A DNA stretch of 64,000 bases from Carya illinoinensis. Lineage: Eukaryota; Streptophyta; Magnoliopsida; Fagales; Juglandaceae. Under the pieces are notes generated by a model. That model searched no databases, was not told the DNA's origin, and saw only the letters and a list, made by a program, of their open reading frames with translations. Every line of letters starts with the position of its first letter. Positions within the stretch are counted from its first letter, which is position 1. The stretch spans positions 2,914,001-2,978,000 of the forward strand of contig NC_056752.1 in the NCBI RefSeq assembly GCF_018687715.1, written 5' to 3'. Made by a program: the position numbers and the translations under genes. Shown here piece after piece: positions 46,074 through 58,846 of this stretch.

Positions 46074-47155
46074 TTAAATTAGATCCATACCTGTAATCAC
46101 TCCAGCATCGTGGGTCACTGGTGCCTCGTCATCAACCTCTCTGGATGTAACAGCATATACTCGAGCCTGCACTACTTGCCTCGGATTAGTTCTCCCACCA
46201 CGGCTTCCTTGAGCTCTAATAGGGCACTCGCAAGCGAAATGCCCCTCTTGGCCACAGCGGTAACAATGGGTTCCACCACTTTGCCGACACTCACCCTCAT
46301 GGGCTCTATTACACCTTCCACAAACTGGCACCCATCCTCCCATACGCACTCCTGAGGCTGCTTGTGGTCAAGTCCCGGTCCGCAGAACAAACTTCTGAGG
46401 CAAACCAGAACTACTTCCTTCGCCAGCAAAACTCTGCCTTTTTTGTCCTAGAGGGGACCCACACTCAGATTAATCTCTTGCTCTGCAAGAGTGGCCAAAT
46501 CAACTAAATCCTGAAAAGTTGTAATCCAGTGGCAGACTACCATTCTGTGTATATCAGGTCGCAGACTGTCCTGGAAACGCTCGGCTTGCATCTCCTCCGT
46601 GGCAATGAGATGAGTAGCAAATCGCCCAAGCTCTATAAATCTCCAGGCGTACTATTCCACGGTCATGCTTCCTTGGACCAAGCTTGTAAATTCTCTTGCT
46701 TTTTGCCACCGCACAGAAGCGGGAAAGAAACGATCATTAAATTCTTTCTTGAAGCACTGCCAAGACACAGCGGCAAAAGACCCCAATTCTGACTCTAACA
46801 TTTCTCTTTTTGTCTCCCACCATTCAGAAGCAATACCTTGTAATAAATAACAGGCATAAAGCACTTGTTGCACCTCAGTGCAACCGCAGACCTCAAATGT
46901 CTTTTCTAAATCTTTAATCCACTTTCTAGCCCGAAGTGGATCCTCTTCTCCCGTGAAAGATGGGGTTCTATGTGCTAAAAAGCGCTCATAGGTGCATCCA
47001 GCTTGCACCGCTCTACTAGGCTCTCCTTGATGTGGCCTAAAATATTGCTGCAGAAATTTAGTCATTCGATTTAACACTTGAGCTACACCATAACTTCCAT
47101 CGCCTCTCAGCAAATCATCCTGAGGCTCTTCAATAGGCCTTCTTGGTCTTACCAT
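46074..47155 (-). pseudogene. Gypsy gag (broken)
   Basis: The start MVRPRRPIEEPQDDLL is at 47,155. The frame runs to 46,652 with a typical Gypsy capsid (RTPSFTGEEDPLRARKWIKD, ASEWWE, FFPASVRWQKAREF). After a stop and shift, the nucleocapsid follows at 46,349-46,074 with a CCHC zinc knuckle CYRCGQEGHFACEC. Gag packages the RNA in cytoplasmic particles. Confidence 0.87.
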
Positions 47156-47426
47156 CTTCCTGCCATAACACAAATTTTGACCCCATTTAACTATCGGATA
47201 AAATAAACAACATAAAACTAAAAACCAAATAACAATAAAATAAAATAAAATAGCACACAATAACATAAGTAAATAAATAAATTACAAACAAGCTAACTAA
47301 AATAAATTCAAATTAAATAAAACAATTCAAATAGCAAACTTTAAATAAAAGAAACTTCAAATCACAACTTTAAAAACCTTCTGGTACTACACCTAAGGGA
47401 CATGTGGTTTTACCTAGAGCCAAACT

Positions 47427-47438
47427 GCTCTGATACCA
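47427..47438 (-). other. Primer binding site of the Gypsy element
   Basis: TGGTATCAGAGC on the minus strand, two bases inside the 5' LTR. It is a perfect match to the plant initiator-Met-tRNA primer site. Confidence 0.9.
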
Positions 47439-47440
47439 CC

Positions 47441-49598
47441 TGTGACGCCCCCAACTCGCACGTACGGACACGTGAAAATCGAGACATCAGGATGATGACA
47501 ACACGGGTCACACATCCCATCACCAAGTGCCAAGTGTGTGTATATGCAACAAGTGTACAATAAAATCACACAGCGGATAACAAAAGTCTTTTAAATAAGT
47601 ACCAGAATTTTTTTTTATATAAAAACTCGTTTAAAGCAAATATAATAAAATATTACAAGTCTCAAATATTGTTTCAAACCAAATTACAAGACATAAAAAC
47701 TAGTAGAGATAATTTTTAACATAAAAACTCCAAATCAAAACTCTGGCGGAGCCGCCTCCTCGGGCTCAACCTCCTCCTCCTTCTCAACATCTACATCAAA
47801 ATCTACGGTACCAAAATGGTGCCACAGGTAAGTAATAATCCAAACGCCACAAGATAAAAATATATTACACTCAACAATATGCATGAAAATATGCTGAATG
47901 CACATGTCCCAAAATCCACATTTTTGCACGTAGGCCAAAAGTCTCATTTGGCCCCAAAAACAATTCCATTAAAACTCACGCCAAAAGTCACATTTGGTCC
48001 AAATCCAATTTCGAATCAATATCCAATTTATCCGAACGCATCATGACCTCCCCTAGGGGTCATCAACACACCCTGACTCTCTTCGTCACACCACGGGTAA
48101 CGACCATGCGTGTGACTTTGTAACGAGCGATGCCCAATTCCGCACCCAGCGCGTATGTAGCCAAGCATCCTCTAGCCCCCGCCAGTAGAGAGGCCACGGA
48201 GTCGGTACGAGAGCGTTACCATCCCGCCCGCTCGCGTTGTCGCCCAGCGACAACCCAGGGGACGTCACTCAGTATATTATACTCCCGAATGACCAAAAGA
48301 GCTCCACCAAGATAATACCTCATCTCGGCTTGGGGTTGTGATACACATCCGAAAATCCATTTACACTGATAAAACCAATTTTTCTCAATTTAACACATGC
48401 ACATGTATGCACCATGCAATGCAAACCTCAAGACACAATTTATCCAACAAAACTCAACATCAACAAAAAACAAACAACTCCGTCCTCAAATCCATCCGAC
48501 CCCCGACTTCTCGGACTCAGTCTGAAATAACCAACCAGTCAATGAATTTATTGTAAAAGTAATAATATATTTAAATCTAAAATAGAGTTTAAAAAATACT
48601 TACAGCGTTATATAATAATTTTTGAATGATCAAGGAGCTGCAAACGAGGAAGAAAAAACAATGTAACAGTGTAAAATACATTGTGGCCGTGGGTTGTAAA
48701 ATACCCACTTTTGAATGGGGACGAACCAAGGGTTGAGATTGATAGGGAATGGCTTAGAGGTGTTTATGAAGCTAGTGGAAGTGAGGGTTGGCCGTGGGTG
48801 ACAGAGAAAACGGCGGTGGAAGTGAAAAACGGCCAAAACGAAGTTGAGCTCGTGGAGGCTGCTCCAGCAACGGATCGAAGCTGGAAATGGGTGGTTTAGG
48901 ATGGCAAGAGGTCAGTGATGATGCTGTGAAGAGATGGTGGCTGGAGGTGGAACAACGGCGGCCCTGGAGCTCAAAAATGTTGCGGCTCGGAGGAGCTCGT
49001 AGCGGCTAATGGTGGCTCGGATGGAGGTAAAATTTGGTCGGGATGATCATTGGGTGGAGGGGAAGAAAATTGGGTAGGTGGTGTGCCACACGGCAGCGGT
49101 GATGGGCAGTTCTAAGCGGAACACAAAAGTGGCAAAGATGAAGGGGGAGAGAGAGATGCGCGTGGGAGGGAGAAAACCGTAGGAAGAAAGAGTAGAAAAA
49201 GAAAGAAAAGAAAACAAAAGAAAAAAGGAGAAAAAGAAAAGATGGGGAAAAGAAATGAGGTCCAGTCCTCCCCTCTGGAGTTCAGAAACTGATCTGACGA
49301 AAATAACTTTAAAAGTTATAAAATGAATAAAATAATTTAAATATCACATCTAGCTAAAATATAATAAATAATTAGTAAATACTAACAATAAAATTTTAAA
49401 TCTAAAAACCAACTAAAATAATTTAAACAGCAATTTAAACTCAAAACAATAATTAATATTAAGAAAGCTCTACAAAATAATTTTTTTACAACCTAATAAG
49501 TTCAATTAAAATACAATAATTTAAAATAAAAGAACTAATATTTTAATTAAATTAAAACACTCATTCAGTGAAAATACACGTAAAAACTGGGTATCACA
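47441..49598 (-). repeat. 5' LTR of the Gypsy element
   Basis: 2,158 bases, TGTGACGCCCCC to ATCACA on the plus strand. It is the more complete of the two LTRs and homologous to the solo LTR at 25,156-27,122. Confidence 0.9.
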
Positions 49599-50500
49599 AT
49601 AAGTGTCACCTTTCCAGAATCAAAGATTATCTATGGGTGGCTGAAGATGGGATGAAAATCCAAGTTCTGATTCAATAGCTTTATCCTTATGTAAACTGTT
49701 AGCTTTTCTCCATTTCTCTAATTTAGCACCAGAAATCTAGCTGAAGTTGGTTATAATTTGAAGTGTTCAACTATATACGGTTGAGAATATACATAAATAT
49801 ATTATATATGCATGCATGCATGTTATGGGTGTGTACATATTGGTTGAGTCATTTCACACAGACATGACATCAATGTTACTGTTTCAATGACAGGGATACA
49901 ATGGTTCAGATTTTTGGGATGTTGCTTTTGCTGTTCAAGCAATCTTGTCTACCAAACTCGTAGATGAATACGGCTCAATGTTGGGAAAGGCACACCATTT
50001 TATCAAAAATACACAAGTAATATGTATTAGTGTTATATCAATCAACAAAAATTATATTCATTTCTGTTGTTAGTATTATTTCTTAAAAAAAATAAAGCCT
50101 TTGGCTTCAAGTTTTAAGTAATTCTCAAACTTCTTATGTATGTACATGAAGGTTAAGATAGACAACTCTGGTGATCTTAATTACTAGTATCACCACATTT
50201 CAAAGGGTGGATGGCCTTTCTCGACTCCAGAAAATGGCTGGATTGTATCAGATTGTACATCAGAAGGTTTGAAGGTAATTACCTTAGAACAATAATTCCT
50301 CAGCCAAAAATAACATTAGCTCAAAAAATTATAACTCAGCAGTGAAAGCCAATATATATATATATATATCCTAAATAATTATCCAAATCTAAATGATATG
50401 ATTCAGTACATCACTGTAAATATAAGTCGGATAGTAAGAATGAGATATTAAAAGCCATTAATTTGCAGGCAGCACTCTTGTACCATTAGTTGTTGTGTAT
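49599..50500 (+). pseudogene. Oxidosqualene cyclase pseudogene, exons right of Gypsy
   Basis: Directly after the Gypsy target copy the split exon continues CHLSRIKDYLWVAEDGMKIQ (to about 49,664). An exon at 49,894-50,017, with AG and GT borders, gives [20 protein letters not shown] and [10 protein letters not shown]. An exon at 50,152-50,274, again with AG and GT, gives VKIDNSGDLNY, then a TAG at 50,185-50,187 where the family has Trp, then [18 protein letters not shown]. It ends in SDCTSEGLK, the DCTAE catalytic motif that carries the protonating Asp. A next exon starts at 50,469 (AALL) and stops almost at once. Exon borders are intact, so it is a genomic gene relic and not a processed copy. 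No N-terminal exons or C-terminal QW repeats were found. Confidence 0.88.
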
Positions 50501-53389
50501 TATATTATATATATATGGAGATTAGATAGCTATCTAGCTGCTGAAGTTGTGGAGATTCCAAAACTAATAGCAAAGTTGCAAGATAAAGGCTACCAATTAT
50601 AATTTCTGTACTGAAAGAGAAAATGGAAAAAGAGACTCATGTATTCAAATTTCTTATTGAGGTACTACATACTATATTTATATAATATATTTTGGCAGAA
50701 AAAATAGTAGTGAAAAACTAACACAGTATATTATTGGAGGAGTACCAAATATATTTATTCACTCATGATCATGATCATCATGTACATGCAATATCTAAGA
50801 AAAGAAGGCAAAAGAGATACAAAGTGGCGCCAAGCCTTTGAGATGCATGGCGGGCCAAAGACCCCACAAAGAGAAATGAAGGGAGAAAATAGCTTTATAG
50901 GGAATATGGAGGGGAGTTTTGGATGATTGAACTGAAGTAAACATATGTCCTTCCTTTTACTGATTGGGCAATAAAATTATTTTTATATTTTTTTTAACCT
51001 AATAGGGTTTTTTAGATGGTTCCTTTTAAGGAAAAAAAAAAAAAGAGATCAATAGCAGAAAAAGGCAAAGGGCATGAGTATGACATGACTTAGATTGGGT
51101 GGATTTTGCAGTGGAAACCTTAAGCTATGGAGGGTGGTGGCATGGGAATACAAAATAAAAATAATTATAATTATAATCATAATATATAAATATATATATA
51201 TATATATAAGTGGATTGCAAGAGAGTTTGTAATCATGGGGGAAGCATATTCACTTTCATCTTTGTCATCACTTTCTAAGGCATGATTAAAAAAAAGTTCA
51301 TCAATCTTCTCCCTCCCCTAAAGAAAAGCATTTCCCATATCACACCCTCATGTCCTTCACTTTCTTCAATATAACACCAAAACAAAAGTTTGCTTCTCAA
51401 GACTTCTACCGCACTAAATAGAATATTGATTAGAGGAGAGAAACTTTATAGGTGATTTTTAAGAGAAATACATTATCTATAAAAATTTTTTATAAAAGTA
51501 AATTAATTTACAAACTAGCATTAGACAGCGATTTTTAGAACATCTATAAATTAAAAATCGAGCTAGATAACTCATATACTTGTTATATAAAAGTGTTTTT
51601 ATCGTCATTGTCTTAGTTTTTTGGTGATGGAAAATTAATAACAACAGCTGAGATAGATAAATAATTTATGTTACACATCTAGTCATGTTTATTTTGGATT
51701 TAAAATTTTTTCTTTATATATATATATATATATATACCATCATTAGAAATTAAGAGAGTGATATATGATCTCATAGTTGTGTTTAACTAATCACATTAAT
51801 CTAACACGTTCAATAGTTTAATGATGTACTAAACAGATTGAGCCACTAATTTAAGTGGTTAAATTATGATAATTTGAGTATTAAAAATTGAGAAATTAAA
51901 AACTGATGCCTAATTAAGGATTGGATGATCGAACTAACTACCCTGATTTCAAAGCAACACGTGAATATATCTGCTATGAAGGGTTGGATGAGTACTTATA
52001 TATGGTCCCTCCCATCATAGCTTAATTCCACTTTGATCTAAAACTAGTTTAGGTTTGTTCAATCAAACAATCAAGAGTTAGATGACCCACTTTCAATCTT
52101 TATTACAATATTTGGTGATTCCCTTTTGTAACTCAAGATCTAAGACTCTCTTTCTAGCATGGAATCTGAATCAAGAAGTAAATATTTTGTCTTCATGCAT
52201 GAGCTGGTGGGGGGTATATAGGAGACTAGAGAGGAAAGTAGATGGATATTTGAAATCTGGAATTATATTGTTGAAATAGTCAGTGATATCATTTTTGGAG
52301 GAATTGTGGAGTCCTAGCCCAGGGCATAAAAATATGTTCATCTTTCTTTATAATAATTATTTTTAATGGGATATAATACTACTCTTGCAAACATATCTAT
52401 TACACAATGTTAAACTTATTGCCTACAGTCATATTATAAAATCTTCCTAACTTTTATTGTTTAGATTAATTAACCTAAAAATTGACATCTTCATCTGCCT
52501 ATAATAACATAATAGCATATTCCTCCATATGTGTCTGCATTTTGTCATGCTAATTAACAACATGTGACCAATTCAACGATTCTCAACTAATAGTGGGTTT
52601 TGCTAGGAAATAGCATTTTTATCAAAACTGAATAAATATAAGTAAGCTTAAAAAGACAGCCTTAGGAATAAATAAACATTAGCATGAGCTTTGTTTGAAA
52701 AGAACACCTAGTTTCAAGCAACCAAGCATACTAAAATTGAATTTAACAAGTATGATGATTTTTGGAAAGAACAAAAAAAACTCTTGGTATATACAATTTT
52801 TTTGTTTAAAGCCTGCATGGACAATGTTGGAGATATAAGGTTTCTTTTTCCCAAAATTATTTCCCAGAATCTAGCCCTAAAACTAACCTCAAATGCACAT
52901 TGTTAGATGAATGGAGAAATCGCAGCAGCAAATATATCAATCAGTGAAAGACCTAATATATTTGAGGTTGAACATAAGAAATTGCCAACTACCAAGAATG
53001 ATAATCAACCAATGAATCGACAATATGCACAGCATCGACAGATCACAAAAAAATAAAAATAAATATAAAAAAAAAAAAAAAAAAGACAAAAAGTTTATAT
53101 AAAATAATTTGTGCATGTCATCCAACAATCCAAGTAACCCCTCAAATGGCACTATGTTCATGCATGTATGGAGAAAATAATGAGTTCCAAACAGAGTTTG
53201 TGAGTAGAAAAATACCTTGGACATGTTGAGCAACACCAGAGTAGTGGATTTTGGCCAACCAAGGGCTTAGAATGGACTGGCAAGCCTCGCACACAGGATG
53301 TTTGGGACAACAATTTTTCGTGATTTCTAGTAGCTCTAAATCACAACAGAGGGCGATTTTGGCAGCAATCACCGTGTGTACATATGCAT
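50501..53389. other. No gene seen
   Basis: AT-rich noncoding sequence with (TA)n tracts near 51,190 and 51,720, a poly(A) near 53,067-53,084, and several ATCATG repeats. Nothing resembling the missing cyclase exons was recognised. Confidence 0.4.
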
Positions 53390-53941
53390 TCAATAGAAGG
53401 GGGATTTAATTTTTGGTAGCCGAAGTCTTGGGTTTAGAAAGTGGAAGATTTGAAGGGGGTTCATAGAATGCCTAATGGGTAAGCCGATCGATGGAAGCAA
53501 TGCTTTGGTTTTGGAAGGAAACGATGAGCAACCTTCTATGCACAAGGAAAATGTAGTGGAGGCAAGAGATTGAGCTTCGGGACGTATTCGAAAATGGGGA
53601 TTACTGGAATTTCCACGTATGGATTTGCCAGAAGGAATTTTAGTTGCAGGTGATGGAAAATCGATGAAAAACACACGAAGAGCAGAGAGGGAACTGTGAA
53701 TAAGTTGTGGGGAGGGAAATAAAATGCAAGTTTCGTGCCTGAGATTAATTCTGACATTTAGCAGCGAAATTTTTCACCGCTAAAAGCATAAAAATTGCTG
53801 GGATACATTAAGTGACACTTCTCTCCAGCTAATCAATTATTTCTCCAGCGATTAATAAATCGCCGTGATAAGTGATATATTACGGCGATTTCTTTGCAAG
53901 CGATTCAAAAATCGCTGGTAAAAGCCCAGATTCTTGTAGTG
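53390..53941. mobile_element. CACTA terminal region, partner of the end at 32,727
   Basis: It ends CCCAGATTCTTGTAGTG at 53,941, followed by ATA and then CGTACAATAAGG, the duplicated CEP 3' flank. Subterminal AGCGATT units fill 53,760-53,930. The inner part resembles 700-850 (GGAAACGATGA, GAAAATGTAGTGG, TTCGGGAC). Confidence 0.75.
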
Positions 53942-54159
53942 ATACGTACAATAAGGCGTTGTAATTTGTGGCTTTTTGTCAAGTTGTTGGGTTTTCAATG
54001 AAATCTAGCTAATTATGCTATTCTTCTTGCGTTCCTTTTTTAAACCTTAATATTCTTTTATCGACACCTGACAATATATCGATCAGTACAAAAGGTTGCA
54101 CTTTGTGACTGCACGTACGTAGGAAATTCCTAATTAATAATAGATATGATTAAATCAAG

Positions 54160-54199
<40 letters not shown>

Positions 54200-57100
54200 C
54201 GCGTGTGTGACCGGTATGTTAGGGACCTCGGTCAAGTTCCTAGACAATAAGTCCTCCACGCCAATGGTGGTCTTGTGATGACCGGATCCTTGTTCCTCTC
54301 TTGCTTGGTTCTCGAGCAATGGTGGTCAAGATGACCACTTGGGTATGGTGTGGTTAGATGTTTGGGTAAAGATGGGTGTATGGAGTGATGGAAAGGGACA
54401 AAGGATTGTGGTGGGTTCAATGGTGAGGGGCGCATGACACTAGAGTGGGCTAGGGTTGGCGCCACTTGGAAGATGGGATTTAAGGTTTGGAAGATGTATG
54501 ATGGACGGCTAGGATGGAGGTTTAGGGTTTTGCTTAACTTGAGGAATTCTAGGAATGGAGTGATTTTAGGGATAGGGTAGTTTGAGTAATTGAGTGATTT
54601 GAGTAGATGAATGATAGGGTTTTGGGAGGATTCCTAAGTGGTAGGAATCCTTAAGGATTTGGTGGGGCTAGTTTGGTAAGTCAAAGTGGACTTGTGAGAT
54701 TTAAGGGATGAGAGATTTAAGGAATTGAGGATGATTGATTATTCCTTAAATTAAGGGATGAGCGATTTAAGGGATTGGAGATGATTGACAATTTCTTAAA
54801 TTAAGGGATGAGATGGCTATGGAAGGAGGGTTTGGTCAATTAGGATACCTAAATTATAGGAACCGTAATTGGCAAGATGAGTGAGCGGATTAGGCTATTC
54901 AAATTAGGCAAGGATTGCCAAAAGTTGAATTCAATTCCCAAAGGAAGTGAATTTCGGCCAAGGCTAAAAAGATGGAGAAAACACTTTATGGAAAGTTGAC
55001 AAACACAAATGTTTGGAGATTTTATGGATTGGATGGATTGGAAAAGCAAAAAATATGAAAAACACTCCAGAACAATGAAAAACAAAATAATGAACACTCA
55101 AGAACAAAAGAACAAACTTATGAACTTGAATGAACAAAAGAATAAACAATACTAATTCAATACTTGATTCATGAATTGCACAAGAATTGAATAAACCTCA
55201 TATATTGGAGAACTCAACTTAGATTCACGAATTGCACCAAGTTGTAAGAACAAGATAAATAAATCACACCTATTCACGAATTGCAATGTGTGATCCTCTC
55301 TTTGAGATTCACGAATTGCACCCAAAAAGCTCAAGTGCAAGGCACCGGTTTGTGATCTCTCAAACAATAGTCTTCCCTCTAGGAGTTTGCCAAAAAATGT
55401 AAATGTAAAGACTAAGGATCCTATTTATAATGATTACAACTTGAAAATTTCCAATAGATCCTTTGAAAAATAAATAATTAAATTAAAATAAACAATAAGC
55501 AATAACATAGTTGGCATGGGTTAAGTTGACCCATAGCATGCATGAGCCCATGGGTGAACTAGGTTAGCCCTTCTCTTCATGGGATCTTGTCACGATAGCC
55601 TCAGTAGTATCAAGCTGTGGGTACGTACGTGATTCTTTTCTGGCTAATCATATCATAAGGGTACGTACCTCACTTCACCAAACATGCCGCATTAATGTAG
55701 CTAGCTAGCTAGGTGTATGTAGTAATGCACGGCCATTTTTCATTTGTTATCAAGCTGCATGAGTTGCCTATCGATCGAGCTAGACTTGCTCCTCAGCAAT
55801 TTATCGAAAGAAAATCCTAAACAATAGATCGATTCTTGTTCAAATGAAAGATATTTATCATGTATATCCCCCGTTTCGACATATTTTTTTTTTTTAATTT
55901 TTGTCAAGTGTTTGATCACGTGCTAATATTTTCAAAAATCACAAGCATACAACAAATTGCTCAAATAAGATATAATTTAGACCTAACTCTTGATGCACAT
56001 AACATAACACAACTAGCTTCTTATTTGAGGAGACAAGACTAAGATTACAATTCTCTAATGTTGAGTACTTAAACCACAAAGAACCGTACGTAGGACTCTA
56101 ATTCAGCCCAAAACTATTAAATTCCCTAGCTATTCAAAGAAACCACAAGCGATTCCCTTATTTTGAAGATCAGGAGGATAAAACTACAAGCTCTAATTCA
56201 TGCTATCTGCTTCCTGAACTTTTGTCTACTTGAATTATATACATATCAAGTTTCTGCTTACTTAACATGCTGTTAATGTTATTATGTTACTGTTCGGCGT
56301 TAACTTCCCTTAAGCCGATCAAACAAGCTCCACAGATCTCCAATATTCGAGGCCCCGCATCAGATGCGCCCACACACGATCTTAAAATTACCCAATATAT
56401 GCTTGCTATCTGTTCTTCTGTTTCCTATAAGAATAGAGCACTTATTTTTTTGACTCGTTTTGGATTGATTAAATATTGCACTCTAAAAGAGAGTCCCTCG
56501 CTTTCCAAGGGCCGCCCCACATATATAATTAATTACGAAGTGTTCATAATTCGAGCTAGCCATAACGCATGGAGATATTCCGGCCAGAAGTCAGCTCGTT
56601 CAAAGGACATTATCTTGGTAATGAATTGATGTGCCTTTTGAATGGATTCATGCACTAGAACTGGCCGGGGACGTCTAGTGTCCAAAGTTAACGATGCACT
56701 TAATTGATGGCCGTTTGAATGGAGAATGGACGCTAGTCAAATTTTATTCAAATATATATCTGATTACGTGCGTACCTCAAACATTGATCAGCGCCGGCCA
56801 ATCGTCTGCATACCATAGGTAATGCATCACTCGATTATATTGGTTCAAATTTCAACTCTTCCTTATGATGAAAGCATGATCCAATTGTGCTGCTGCATGT
56901 CATGTGGACTTTTCGAAATTGTGTGGCACTGTTCTATTATTGTCTCATGTTAATTAGTTTCCTGGAATGCGGATTATAAATTCATTCATAAAAAGTTAAT
57001 GTTCATATCCCGTCTATGTGCTGATGATCGGAGGACTTTTGGTATGCATTTTATATTTGTTTTTAACCCTAATTTACGAGCTGCGCACATTTAGTTTCGG

Positions 57101-58846
57101 CAATTAATTGCATATATATATATGCATGGTTACAAGCTTATTCAGTGTAAAAAACGTCTGAACAAAACGATAGGAAATATCTTTCTAATTTCTGGTCATG
57201 TCTACAATTAATATTATTTTTTCAGCTACCAATTAAGCAAACATTCTATTGTTGCATAATGCGAGCTCAGCTGTACAGCTAAATCCTTCACGTTCCAACC
57301 TGTAAGCCTGAGATATATTGTATATATTAATAGTACTATCTCATACTCTCCATGATAAACTCAAGCTCTGCTCAAAGAGCCACACATGAAGAAACATCTG
57401 AGTTCTTAATTTTTTACCTCGTACGTTCCATGTCATCTGTTGTCTTGGTAGAAGAAAAGCTATATAGTATTTCAGTGTACTGTGCAGTATTATGACATAA
57501 CGATAAACGTACATGGCAGCCATAAGAGTCTGCAGACAAAAAGATCGAATAGGTCCTAGACTTTTGGAAAGATCTTTCAGAAGATCTTAATTAACCGTTA
57601 GGATTCAAAATACATCATAGAGGTTCTATCTGTCTTTCCACCGGATCAGTCACTATCAAAATACGACGTTGCACGTTCTAGCAGCCTAGCCTGTTGCATT
57701 TTATTAAACTAAGCAATAAAGATCGCACATCCAACGTTGCTCGTGCACCACAGCCTAGCTAGCACAACATAGAATCAAATTCGGTTTGTTCTTTACATCA
57801 GCATATTAAATATCTCTCAGATCAGTGGGAGGATTATTACTCTTCCCCGGTTCCAGGAGCCAACCAGTACGCTGAAGCCCTTTTTACAGAATTCTTTATA
57901 ATTTTCAATGCCATACTAAATGGACGACGGGGGTTGAGGCAAACCACTTAGTAGCTTCATCATTTGCTTGATTTTGACTTATTCGACTAAAAATTAAAAG
58001 TAATCGATATCGTCTTATTTTCTGATCACAAAGGACTGGAAGTGGCTGCGCGCATGTGGTAGTGCATACATTCGGGAATTTGACTTTTTCTAACTCTTGA
58101 CCATGATTTTTCCGTTTTCTAATGAAAGCATGGAAACTAGCCATTGACACAGAGAACCCATTGATACGAAGGAGTATTATTGCTTACATATATTTATATA
58201 TGTTATCCCCTACTCCATGTGCAGCAAGAATCGATTGCTAGCTCTTGAAGTCGTACTGCATCCATCAGTCCAAAGTTACTGCTCAGATCCCATTTATCTT
58301 TAACAATAAAGTGATCAGTAGTACTCGTTTATTCAAAGGAAATAATAATACATTTCGTAATCCGCATTCGATGGTTATCATGGATTGCACGTGTAGAAAC
58401 CAAAAGGATGCATGGTTTGCAGCAGAAATGATGCATGTTAGAGAACCATTAAAAGAGACATGCATCAGATCAGAGTCCTCGCATCTAGATTCCGTTACGA
58501 GTACTGTTTATATGAAAGAGTCCATTCCGCTATATTTAATATCCCCATATTTTTAAGTTTTTCGGAAAGTATTTAAAGTTCTTGTAATTTTATTATCAAT
58601 ATAATATTGCGGCCTCTAGAATGAAAAAGGCTCAACTAATGATACTACGCATTTCTATTAATGGTACCAAATGAAGAGTCAAACCAGCTAAACCTGGAAA
58701 GACAAACATATATTTGATCACTCGTGACAACTGAAATTCGGTCAAATTTTCCATGATCAGCGTTGAATTAATCATTCACTTTTTTACACGTTAGCTAGCT
58801 AGCTAGACCGATATTAGTGCTTATATAATTTATATCTCTTTATATA
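53942..58846 (+). repeat. Segmental duplication block B
   Basis: Matches 5,041-8,690 of block A from ATACGTACAATAAGG onwards, with small indels and a 1.4-kb insertion at 54,213-55,602. No gene family was recognised inside. The corresponding CEP gene is not here but inverted at 33 kb. Confidence 0.88.
54213..55602. mobile_element. Unclassified 1.4-kb insertion in block B
   Basis: The sequence from GGTATGTTAGGGACC to GTCACGATAGCC has no counterpart in block A, while about 90 bases of A are missing at the site. Inside, ATTCACGAATTGCA recurs about four times between 55,165 and 55,325 at 45-60-base spacing. Termini and target copies were not convincing, so the class is open; a truncated LTR is possible. 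Confidence 0.6.

Larger units (their letters stand above)
41570..49598 (-). mobile_element. Ty3/Gypsy chromovirus-type LTR retrotransposon
   Basis: An 8-kb minus-strand element with about 2-kb LTRs (TGTGAC...ATCACA), flanked by perfect target copies ATAAG at 41,565-41,569 and 49,599-49,603. It has a perfect iMet primer site, a polypurine tract, gag with zinc knuckle, protease, reverse transcriptase, integrase and a chromodomain-like end. Order and chromodomain place it with chromoviruses (Tekay/Del-like by resemblance). RNase H and the integrase N-terminus are missing, and many frameshifts occur. It lies inside an exon of an oxidosqualene cyclase gene. Confidence 0.93.

Noticed and set aside
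52937..53757. Several 73-99 residue minus-strand frames
   Set aside because: Poly-T/AT-rich low-complexity or CACTA terminal sequence, no conserved features.
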